This document shows positions 7,799 to 14,312 of a stretch of 14,354 nt of DNA, in pieces. The translations under genes and the position numbers were made by a program. The first letter of the stretch is position 1. Each line of letters begins with the position of its first letter. The DNA comes from SIG350 sp964520895. Its GTDB lineage: Bacteria; Bacillota; Clostridia; TANB77; SIG350. Where the stretch lies: the NCBI GenBank assembly GCA_964520895.1, contig CAZFOR010000035.1:1-14354 (forward strand), in the 5' to 3' direction. The notes under the pieces are model-generated. The model was given only the letters and a program-made list of their open reading frames with translations, had not been told where the DNA came from and did no database searches.

Positions 7799-7830
7799 AA
7801 GTTCACCCCCTCTCGAGACTTCTTTTTTAT

Positions 7831-7859
7831 ACAATATTATATGTTTAACAAAATGTCAA
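7831..7859 (-). promoter_or_regulatory. Candidate acpP promoter
   Basis: On the minus strand a perfect TTGACA (7854-7859) is followed after 17 nt by TATTGT (7831-7836). A closer match, TATAAT, lies only 12 nt from the -35, too near to pair with it. The start would be near 7824, leaving a leader of about 26 nt. This would let acpP be expressed independently of plsX. Confidence 0.5.
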
Positions 7860-7894
7860 TATATTTTTTATTTCTTTTTTGATTTTGTTGTATT

Positions 7895-8902
7895 TTATTT
7901 TTCAAACTCTTTTTTTATTTCTTCTATTGCATTACTTTTTGCATATTTTTCTGCTTGAATAATTGTTGTTGCAAACAACCTTTCTTTTGCTCCACCATGG
8001 CATTTTACTAAAGGTTTATTTATTCCAAGTAAAATTCCACCACCATATTCTGTATAATCCATTCTCTTTTTAAATCTTTTTAATGCTGGTTTTAATAACC
8101 CTGCTAATATTTTTGTATATGTATTTTTTAGTAGTTCTTCTTTAAGTAATTTATTTACCATAATTCCAACACCTTCTGCTGTTTTAATAGAAATATTTCC
8201 ATTAAACCCATCAGATACAACTACATCTACATCACCATCAAAAATATATCTACCTTCTACATTTCCTACAAAATTTATTTTATTGTTTTGTTTTAATATC
8301 TGATGTGTTTCTTTTAATAGTTCTGTTCCTTTTGTTTCTTCTGCTCCAATATTTAATAAAGCAACTCTTGGATTTTCAACACCCATTACTTTATTCATAT
8401 ATATACTTCCCATATAACCAAATTGTTCAAAATTTATCGTTCTACAATTAGTATTAGCACCTGCATCTACCATCATAAAACTACCCTCATATGCTGGCAT
8501 TATTGCTGTTAAAGCTGGTCTGTCTACACCTTTTATTCTTCCTACACATAATGTTCCACCTGCCATAAAAGCACCTGTATTACCTGAACTTACAAAAGCA
8601 TCGACTTCTCCATTTTTAATTAATTCAAATCCTTTTATCATTGAAGATTCTTTTTTTGCCTTTATTGCTTTTAATGGTGCATCAGTATTTTCTACTACTT
8701 CATTTGCATTAATAATTGATAATCTTTCTGATACCTCTTTTATATCATCTTTACCATAAATTTCTTTGATATTTTGTTTAATTAACTCTTCTTTTCCAAT
8801 TAATATAATATCACTTTCAATTTCTTCTAAGGCCTTGACAGCTCCCTTTATAGCCTCTGTTGGGCAATGATCTCCACCCATAACATCTAATAATATTTTC
8901 AT
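7895..8902 (-). CDS. plsX: Phosphate acyltransferase PlsX
   Basis: The 335-residue enzyme converts acyl-ACP and phosphate to acyl-phosphate, the donor that PlsY uses to acylate glycerol-3-phosphate; it is a peripheral membrane protein. The N-terminal MKILLDVMGGDHCP is the family signature, followed by ENTDAPLKAIKAKKESSMIKG, FVSSGNTGAFMAGG, RPALTAIMP, MVDAGANTNCR, LLNIGAEETKG and FVGNVEGR, all in the usual order and at full length. AAGGGTGA lies just before the ATG at 8900-8902. acpP, encoding its substrate carrier, is the next gene. In many Clostridia rpmF or a DUF177 gene precedes plsX; here a PF06541 membrane protein gene does. Confidence 0.96.
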   Translation of the reverse strand: MKILLDVMGGDHCPTEAIKGAVKALEEIESDIILIGKEELIKQNIKEIYGKDDIKEVSERLSIINANEVVENTDAPLKAIKAKKESSMIKGFELIKNGEVDAFVSSGNTGAFMAGGTLCVGRIKGVDRPALTAIMPAYEGSFMMVDAGANTNCRTINFEQFGYMGSIYMNKVMGVENPRVALLNIGAEETKGTELLKETHQILKQNNKINFVGNVEGRYIFDGDVDVVVSDGFNGNISIKTAEGVGIMVNKLLKEELLKNTYTKILAGLLKPALKRFKKRMDYTEYGGGILLGINKPLVKCHGGAKERLFATTIIQAEKYAKSNAIEEIKKEFEK

Positions 8903-8942
8903 TGTTTCACCCTTCTTTATAGATATATATTTTGTATAACAA

Positions 8943-8971
8943 AGTATATTACATTATTTTTATATTTACAA
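8943..8971 (-). promoter_or_regulatory. Sigma-A-type promoter of plsX
   Basis: On the minus strand TTGTAA (8966-8971) and TATACT (8943-8948) are spaced by 17 nt, giving a start near 8936 and a leader of about 34 nt. The 85-nt gap holds no convincing terminator for the upstream PF06541 gene, so plsX may also receive read-through. Confidence 0.55.
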
Positions 8972-8987
8972 TATTTTTTTAAAATAT

Positions 8988-9695
8988 TTATTTTCTTATT
9001 TCACTAATTATATCTTTCAATTTCTTATTTAGTTTTATATATGTTAATCTAGGATATGTTGTAACAAGTCTTCTTGATCTTTTTACAATATATTTTTTAA
9101 GTGCCTCCATCTTACTTGCAGTTACACTAACAATGTTATTCTTCGCCTCAACAAACATTTTAACTTGTTCTTGCATATTTAATACTTCAATTAATGTAAA
9201 TGTATAATCTATAATAAAGTATATTACAAAACCAATTAATACTTTTTCACCAATAAACTTAGGTATTGAAGCTATCATTTGTCCAAAAAACGGATGCATT
9301 ACTCTAAGTAAAAATACTGATAATAACCCCCAATATATAGAATTTTCTAGACATATCTTTCCACCTATATTCATAAAGTTTCCCGTATAATCCCACCAAG
9401 ATGTATTAAATATTTTCTCCATTAAATAGCCTACTATAAATTCTATTAATGTCATATAGAAAAAACCTAGTCCAAATAATAACAAAGTATTATTACTAAA
9501 TGGTGTAAAGAAATAAATAACAGTAATTGCTCCAACACCATAAATAGGTATGAATGGACCATTTAAAAATCCACTATTAATAACTTTATTAAATAACAGT
9601 GATTTAAAAGTTGATTCCATTATCCAACCTATAAATGAATATATTATAAAATATGCAAATAGTTCATATAAACTATACGTTTCAAAAATACCCAT
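8988..9695 (-). CDS. PF06541 family membrane protein (putative ABC transporter permease, CmpB type)
   Basis: The 235-residue protein has about five hydrophobic segments (near residues 10-28, 50-66, 70-90, 118-132 and 150-170) and the family's conserved signatures: SFIGWIMESTF, a GFLNGPFIPIYGVGA segment near residues 42-56, TSWWDYTGNFMNIGGKICL, and SIYWGLLSVFL. The C-terminal 65 residues are basic and probably cytosolic, with coiled-coil-like helices. Databases label this family as a putative ABC-transporter permease, but no ATPase or solute-binding partner is nearby and the substrate is unknown, so the name should not be taken literally. The start at 9695 is supported by AAGGAGG 6 nt upstream. 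It is divergent from the acyl-CoA synthetase pair. Confidence 0.82.
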   Translation of the reverse strand: MGIFETYSLYELFAYFIIYSFIGWIMESTFKSLLFNKVINSGFLNGPFIPIYGVGAITVIYFFTPFSNNTLLLFGLGFFYMTLIEFIVGYLMEKIFNTSWWDYTGNFMNIGGKICLENSIYWGLLSVFLLRVMHPFFGQMIASIPKFIGEKVLIGFVIYFIIDYTFTLIEVLNMQEQVKMFVEAKNNIVSVTASKMEALKKYIVKRSRRLVTTYPRLTYIKLNKKLKDIISEIRK

Positions 9696-9698
9696 TGT

Positions 9699-9716
9699 TT
9701 CCTCCTTGCTTCCTCC
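9699..9716 (-). promoter_or_regulatory. Duplicated Shine-Dalgarno sequence before the PF06541 gene
   Basis: On the minus strand GGAGGAA occurs twice (9710-9716 and 9699-9705), separated by GCAA. The start-proximal copy is correctly spaced from the ATG; the distal copy is 17 nt away and could act as a standby ribosome site. Confidence 0.6.
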
Positions 9717-9737
9717 GTGCTTAAACTTTATTATATG

Positions 9738-9766
9738 GTTATATCACATATTTCACATTTTGTGAA
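9738..9766 (-). promoter_or_regulatory. Candidate promoter of the PF06541 gene with a palindrome over its -35
   Basis: On the minus strand TTCACA (9761-9766) and TATAAC (9738-9743) are spaced by 17 nt, each differing from consensus at one position. The -35 forms one arm of the perfect inverted repeat TTCACA-TTT-TGTGAA at 9752-9766, so a bound repressor would block the polymerase. Confidence 0.5.
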
Positions 9767-9817
9767 TAGTACAAATAATATTAATTAAATTTTTTTTCCA
9801 ACTGACCACTTGGATAC

Positions 9818-9846
9818 TTGTTTTTTTGAAAATTACATAGTATAGT
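9818..9846 (+). promoter_or_regulatory. Candidate promoter of the acyl-CoA synthetase operon
   Basis: TTGTTT (9818-9823) and TATAGT (9841-9846) are separated by 17 nt. The -35 is a weak match. The -10 lies inside a perfect 14-nt palindrome (9841-9854), suggesting regulation. Other hexamer pairings are possible in this AT-rich stretch. Confidence 0.4.
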
Positions 9847-9854
9847 ATACTATA
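9841..9854. promoter_or_regulatory. Perfect 14-nt palindrome, possible operator
   Basis: TATAGTATACTATA reads identically on both strands and covers the candidate -10 of the acyl-CoA synthetase operon, ending 21 nt before its ATG. Position and symmetry fit a repressor operator; the protein that would bind is not in the window. Confidence 0.4.
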
Positions 9855-9875
9855 TTAATAATGTAGGAGGCATTT

Positions 9876-11609
9876 ATGGGAGGAAAACCTGTATATAAAA
9901 CAAGAGAAATAAGTGATTTAAAAGATATGTTAAATCAAAGTGTACAATTATATGGAGATAGTGTTGCATTTAAATTAAAAACTTGCAAAGACCCTGTTGA
10001 ATATAAAGAAATTACATTTAAGGAATATGCAAATGATGTTAATAGTTTGGGAACAATACTTGTAAGCATGGGGCTTCAAGGTGAAACTGTTAATATTATA
10101 TCAAATAACAGGTACGAATGGGCTGTTTCATATATGTCTGTGGTAAATGGTCTTGGGGTTGTTTCTCCACTAGATAAATCATTAACAAATGATGAGATAA
10201 AACTTTTAGTAAAACGTTCTAATTCAAAAGCTATAATATTTAGTAAAGAATATTTAGAAACTATATTAGAAATAATTGATGAAAAAAATACAAATTTATC
10301 ATACTATATTTGTATGGACGAAGTTGAAAATCCAGAAATACTGTTTTACGGTGATTTGATAAAAAAAGGTACTGAACTTTTAAACTCAGGTAATACATCA
10401 TACACAAATATCCCTGTAGATAACGAAAAAATGAGTATTATATTATTTACCTCAGGAACTACAGCACAGTCAAAAGCAGTTATGTTGTCACATAAAAATA
10501 TATGCTCAAATATTCTAGATTGCAGAGCATATCTAGATGTTAGACACAAAGATGTTACTATGTCATTTCTGCCACTTCATCATACCTTTGAATGTACAGC
10601 AGGATTTTTACTTATGATATATAGTGGTGCAACTATTGCATATTGTGATGGACTTAGACATTTAGTAAAAAATATAAAAGAATATGGCGTTTCTGCTATG
10701 ATATGTGTTCCAGTGCTATTTGAAAATATGTACAAAAAATTAGTTCATAGTATAAAAGAAAGCGGAAAATGGGAAACCGTGCAAAAGGCAATTAGTTTGT
10801 TCAATGCTTTAGATGGCTTAGGAATAAATACTTTTAAATTAAGAAGAAAAGCTTTTAAAGAAATATATGCTAATTTAAGTCCTAATTTAAGATTATTTGT
10901 TTCTGGTGCTGCAAGTATAGATAAAGAAGTTGTTAAAGGCTTTAATGAATTAGGTGTAATGTTTTTCCAAGGATATGGTCTTACTGAAACATCACCAGTT
11001 GTTGCATGTGAGAATGAAAAAAATCATATATATGGAAGTGTTGGTCAACCATTACCAAACTGTGAAATAAAAATTAATGAGCCAAATGAAGCAGGAATAG
11101 GTGAAATATTAGTAAAAGCTCCTTATGTAATGTTAGGTTACTACCAAGATGAGCAAGCTACAAATGAGGCTATAAAAGATGGTTGGTTCTATACTGGAGA
11201 TTTAGGTTCTCTTGACAAAAATGGTTTTTTATTTATACAAGGTAGAAAGAAAAATGTTATTGTATTAAAAAATGGTAAAAATATATTTCCAGAGGAATTA
11301 GAAGATTTGATTAATACAATTGAATATGTTAAAGAATGTATGGTCTTTGGTAAACCAGATAAAAAAGGTGATTTAGATGTATGGGCTAAAGTTGTCTATG
11401 ATGAAGAGGCAATAATTAAACAGCTAGGTAAATTTGATGAAAAGAAAGCATATAAATTGATTATGAAAGAAATAAAGAAAATTAACAAAACTATACCTTC
11501 ATACAAATATGTAAGAGGTGTTATTTTGTCAGATAAAGAGCTAATTAAAACAACAACTCAAAAAATTAAAAGACATGAAGAAATTAAAACAATTAGTTTT
11601 GAAAAGTAG
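9876..11609 (+). CDS. AMP-forming long-chain acyl-CoA synthetase, copy 1
   Basis: The 577-residue enzyme belongs to the adenylate-forming superfamily (AMP-binding PF00501) and is predicted to activate a fatty acid to acyl-AMP and then to acyl-CoA in the cytosol or at the membrane. Motifs in order: nucleotide loop TSGTTAQSKAVMLSH from residue 192, GYGLTETSP at 366-374, GWFYTGDLG at 436-444 with ribose-binding Asp442, GRKKNVIVLKNGKNIFPEELE, and the C-terminal catalytic lysine in TTQKIKR (Lys563). The loop departs from the usual TSGTTGxPKG: Gly, Pro and the last Gly are Ala, Ser and Ala, while the lysine is kept. TAGGAGG precedes the ATG by 5 nt. A paralogue follows after 9 nt. Exact acyl chain and acceptor (CoA or a carrier protein) cannot be told from sequence. 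Confidence 0.88.
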   Translation: MGGKPVYKTREISDLKDMLNQSVQLYGDSVAFKLKTCKDPVEYKEITFKEYANDVNSLGTILVSMGLQGETVNIISNNRYEWAVSYMSVVNGLGVVSPLDKSLTNDEIKLLVKRSNSKAIIFSKEYLETILEIIDEKNTNLSYYICMDEVENPEILFYGDLIKKGTELLNSGNTSYTNIPVDNEKMSIILFTSGTTAQSKAVMLSHKNICSNILDCRAYLDVRHKDVTMSFLPLHHTFECTAGFLLMIYSGATIAYCDGLRHLVKNIKEYGVSAMICVPVLFENMYKKLVHSIKESGKWETVQKAISLFNALDGLGINTFKLRRKAFKEIYANLSPNLRLFVSGAASIDKEVVKGFNELGVMFFQGYGLTETSPVVACENEKNHIYGSVGQPLPNCEIKINEPNEAGIGEILVKAPYVMLGYYQDEQATNEAIKDGWFYTGDLGSLDKNGFLFIQGRKKNVIVLKNGKNIFPEELEDLINTIEYVKECMVFGKPDKKGDLDVWAKVVYDEEAIIKQLGKFDEKKAYKLIMKEIKKINKTIPSYKYVRGVILSDKELIKTTTQKIKRHEEIKTISFEK

Positions 11610-11618
11610 GAGGTTATT

Positions 11619-13334
11619 ATGAAAGGTTCTAGGCTATATACGCCAAGAAACATAGTGAATTTAAAAGATATGCTAAATCAAAGTGCAAATCTTTTTAAAG
11701 ATAAACCAGCTTTTGTTTTAAAAGAAAGTGAATTAGGTGCAGAAAATCCTGTATATAAAAATATATCTTATTTGCAATTTAAAACAGATGTTGATTCATT
11801 AGGTACTGCACTTTTAGATTTAGGTTTAAAGAACGAAAATATTTTATTAATATCAGATAATAGATATCAATGGGCTGTTTCATATTTGTCAATTGTTTGT
11901 GGCACAGGTGTAGTAGTTCCATTAGATAGGGCTCTTCCAGAAAATGAAATTATATCACTTTCAAAAAGATCATATTCTAAAGCAATTATATTTGAAAAAA
12001 AATATTTAGAAACAATTGAAAAAATGATGAATGATAATACAATTGATATAAAATACTATATTTGTATGGATGATATAAAGCACGATGGTATTATTTATTT
12101 ATATGATTTAATTAATAAAGGAACTGAATTAATTAATCAAAATAATTTATCTTTTATTAATGCAAATATAGATAATGAAAAAATGAGTATGATGTTATTT
12201 ACATCAGGAACAACTGCAATATCAAAAGCTGTTATGTTATCACATAAAAACATTTGTACAAATATGATGGATACAGTTTCTGTTGTGAAAGTAACTGAAA
12301 AAGATTTTATACTATCATTTTTACCATTACATCACACATTTGAGTGTTTATGTGGTTTTTTATTACCAATATATGTTGGTGCAACAATTGCATATTGTGA
12401 TGGTATTAAATATATAACAAATAATCTAAAAGAATACCCTGTAACAGGTTTTACATGTGTACCAATTTTATTTGAAAATATGTATAGAAGATTAATTAAA
12501 ACAATAAAAAAACAAAACAAATACTTTAAATTTAGATTTGCTTTACGTTTATCTGATATATTATCAAAATTTGGTATAAATATTCAAAGAAAATTATTTA
12601 AAGATGTTTATGATGTACTTGGAAAAAACTTAAGATTTTTTGTTTGTGGTGCTGCACCATTAGATAAAGTAGTTGCTAAAACTTTTGTTTCATTAGGTAT
12701 AAACTTTGTTCAAGGATATGGACTTACTGAAACATCACCAATTTTAGCAGGAGAAAATGATGCGACAAAAGATGCTGGAACAGTAGGTTTTCCTTTTCCT
12801 AGTATAGAAATTGAAATAGATAATCCTAATGAAAATGGAGTTGGTGAAATAAAAGCAAGAGGCGATAGTGTTATGTTAGGCTATTTTGAGAATAAAGAAG
12901 CAACTGACGAAGTTTTAAAAGATGGTTGGTTTTATACGGGTGACTTAGGGTATTTTAATAAAAGAAACCATTTAGTAATTGCAGGTAGAAAGAAAAATGT
13001 TATTGTATTAAAAAATGGTAAAAATATTTATCCTGAAGAACTTGAAGTGTTGATTAACAAAATACCTGGTGTTAAAGAATCTATGGTATATGGTAAAACA
13101 AAAAATACAACTGATTTAGAAATTAGTGTTAAGATTGTTTATGATAAGGAATTTTATAAAGAGGTAACAGAAGAACAAATCAAAAAACAAATACATGAAG
13201 AAATACAAAAAATAAACAAACAAATGCCACCATATAAATATATTAGAGATATTATTGTTACAGATAAAGAATTGATTAAAACAACTACACAGAAAATAAA
13301 AAGATTTGAGGAATTAAAAACGTTAAATCAATAG
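11619..13334 (+). CDS. AMP-forming long-chain acyl-CoA synthetase, copy 2
   Basis: The 571-residue paralogue of the preceding gene shares its motif set and near-identical spacing: TSGTTAISKAVMLSH from residue 195, GYGLTETSP at 366, GWFYTGDLG at 436 with Asp442, the identical block GRKKNVIVLKNGKNI, and TTQKIKR with catalytic Lys559. By eye the two proteins agree at about half or more of positions, with most divergence in residues about 150-190, about 290-325 and near the C-terminus. All catalytic residues are kept, so neither copy looks decayed. Its TAGGAGG overlaps the stop codon of copy 1 (the TAG is shared), implying translational coupling and equal expression. Duplication followed by change of substrate preference, or a heteromeric enzyme, are both inferences. 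Confidence 0.88.
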   Translation: MKGSRLYTPRNIVNLKDMLNQSANLFKDKPAFVLKESELGAENPVYKNISYLQFKTDVDSLGTALLDLGLKNENILLISDNRYQWAVSYLSIVCGTGVVVPLDRALPENEIISLSKRSYSKAIIFEKKYLETIEKMMNDNTIDIKYYICMDDIKHDGIIYLYDLINKGTELINQNNLSFINANIDNEKMSMMLFTSGTTAISKAVMLSHKNICTNMMDTVSVVKVTEKDFILSFLPLHHTFECLCGFLLPIYVGATIAYCDGIKYITNNLKEYPVTGFTCVPILFENMYRRLIKTIKKQNKYFKFRFALRLSDILSKFGINIQRKLFKDVYDVLGKNLRFFVCGAAPLDKVVAKTFVSLGINFVQGYGLTETSPILAGENDATKDAGTVGFPFPSIEIEIDNPNENGVGEIKARGDSVMLGYFENKEATDEVLKDGWFYTGDLGYFNKRNHLVIAGRKKNVIVLKNGKNIYPEELEVLINKIPGVKESMVYGKTKNTTDLEISVKIVYDKEFYKEVTEEQIKKQIHEEIQKINKQMPPYKYIRDIIVTDKELIKTTTQKIKRFEELKTLNQ

Positions 13335-13336
13335 AA

Positions 13337-13374
13337 AAAAATAAAAATGTTCCACGTGGAACATTTTTATTTTT
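13337..13374. terminator. Bidirectional terminator, perfect 38-nt palindrome
   Basis: Positions 13337-13355 are the exact reverse complement of 13356-13374. As RNA this folds into a stem of up to about 17 bp with a GC-rich core and an A-rich flank opposite a T-rich flank in both directions, as expected for a terminator shared by convergent genes. The palindrome begins 2 nt after the ligase stop and includes the stop codon of the phosphoesterase gene (13367-13369). Confidence 0.8.
13348..13363. promoter_or_regulatory. parS: parS-like ParB-binding site
   Basis: TGTTCCACGTGGAACA is a perfect 16-bp palindrome with the CACGTG centre and GTT/AAC flanks of the bacterial chromosomal parS consensus (TGTTNCACGTGNAACA type). 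ParB (Spo0J) nucleates there and spreads to help chromosome segregation. It forms the core of the terminator palindrome, so the resemblance could partly reflect the need for a stable hairpin. No parA or parB is in the window. Confidence 0.6.
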
Positions 13375-14248
13375 CCTTTAATATGATTACTGGTAAATCA
13401 TATGGATTATTAAATCTAAATTTAAAAGTTTTATCTCCAAGCCCTGCACTTACTATCATTGATGTATTATTCTTATTAAATTTCCCTTTACTATATTTAG
13501 CAAATAATCTTCTTCTAGGAGATATTAATCCACCTATAAAAGGTAGCCTTATCTCACCTCCATGTACGTGTCCTGAAATAACTAAATCAAACCCGACTTT
13601 TTCATACTCTTCAAAAAAGAATGGATTATGTGCTAATAATATGTTGTATTCAAATTTATTAACATTTTTTATTAACTTATTAATATCTTCTACAGTAAAT
13701 TCTTCTACTTTTCTAGTATGCTCAAAATTAATGTATTGTATTAAAGGTATATTAAGTCCATATAAAAATATTACTTCCCCTTTTCTTTCTAAATGTACTT
13801 TTCGATTATTTAAAATAGTAACACCTAAATCAATTAATAGTTCCTCAAAAATCAAATATATATTGTCATTGTTATTATTAAACTTATCATAATACCCAAT
13901 AATTTGTTCATGGTTTCCTTTAATATAATATATAGGATATTGTTTATTTAATTTTCCTATTATATCAAATATATGTTTATAGTCCTCTGTTTTCGTATCA
14001 TAATTAATAACATCACCTGTTAAAACAATTATATCTGGTTTAATTTCTTCTATTTTATCCACTATATTATTTGTTATATTATTATTATGCAAATCACTTA
14101 TTTGTACTATTTTAAAACCATCAAATTGTTTCGGTATTTTAGATGATTCAACAAAATACTCTGTAACAACTACTTTCCTTGATCTTATAACTTGATATAT
14201 GCAATAACATAAAACTAATACTATTCCTCCTATAAATACCTTTTCCAT
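13367..14248 (-). CDS. Membrane-anchored metallophosphoesterase (YkuE-like)
   Basis: The 293-residue product begins with one transmembrane segment (residues about 4-21) followed by basic residues, then a calcineurin-like phosphoesterase domain (PF00149). Metal ligands are all visible: Asp52 and His54 in QISDLHNNN, Asp79 in LTGDVINYD, Asn112 and His113 in KGNHEQ, His207 in LLAHNP, and His227/His229 in SGHVHGGEI. The pattern is that of the YkuE/YaeI-type branch, whose members are reported or proposed to act on lipid-linked or nucleotide phosphates; the substrate here is unknown. The ATG at 14246-14248 follows GGAGG closely, while the open frame reaching to 14338 would have to run through two hairpins and is not credible. 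It converges on the acyl-CoA synthetases, with stop codons 32 nt apart. Confidence 0.88.
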   Translation of the reverse strand: MEKVFIGGIVLVLCYCIYQVIRSRKVVVTEYFVESSKIPKQFDGFKIVQISDLHNNNITNNIVDKIEEIKPDIIVLTGDVINYDTKTEDYKHIFDIIGKLNKQYPIYYIKGNHEQIIGYYDKFNNNNDNIYLIFEELLIDLGVTILNNRKVHLERKGEVIFLYGLNIPLIQYINFEHTRKVEEFTVEDINKLIKNVNKFEYNILLAHNPFFFEEYEKVGFDLVISGHVHGGEIRLPFIGGLISPRRRLFAKYSKGKFNKNNTSMIVSAGLGDKTFKFRFNNPYDLPVIILKEK

Positions 14249-14266
14249 TATTCCTCCAGTCGTCAA

Positions 14267-14297
14267 AAAATTAATTGTGTAAAACACAATTAATTTT
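14267..14297 (-). terminator. Hairpin directly upstream of the metallophosphoesterase
   Basis: Two 14-nt arms (14267-14280 and 14284-14297) are perfectly complementary around an AAA loop. On the minus strand the stem is followed by a run of six T and then by the phosphoesterase ribosome binding site. It may terminate an upstream minus-strand gene outside the window, or attenuate this one. No convincing promoter lies between it and the start codon. Confidence 0.5.
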
Positions 14298-14312
14298 CCG
14301 GTTGTATAATAA

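Noticed and set aside
7799..7834. Twelve-residue upstream extension of acyl carrier protein
   Set aside because: It crosses the strong AGGGGGTG ribosome binding site and makes the protein atypically long.
7799..7894. A FapR operator upstream of acpP or plsX
   Set aside because: No match to the known FapR inverted repeat is visible in either gap; only promoter elements and an 8-nt TCTCGAGA palindrome are present.
9752..9766. A CRP-type binding site
   Set aside because: The arms are TTCACA then TGTGAA with a 3-nt spacer, the reverse order and wrong spacing for TGTGA-N6-TCACA, and classical CRP control is not expected in this lineage.
13347..13892. A 181-codon plus-strand open frame starting MFHVEHF
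   Set aside because: Its start lies in the parS-like palindrome (that peptide is simply the site translated) and the rest is antisense to the metallophosphoesterase, whose catalytic motifs are intact.
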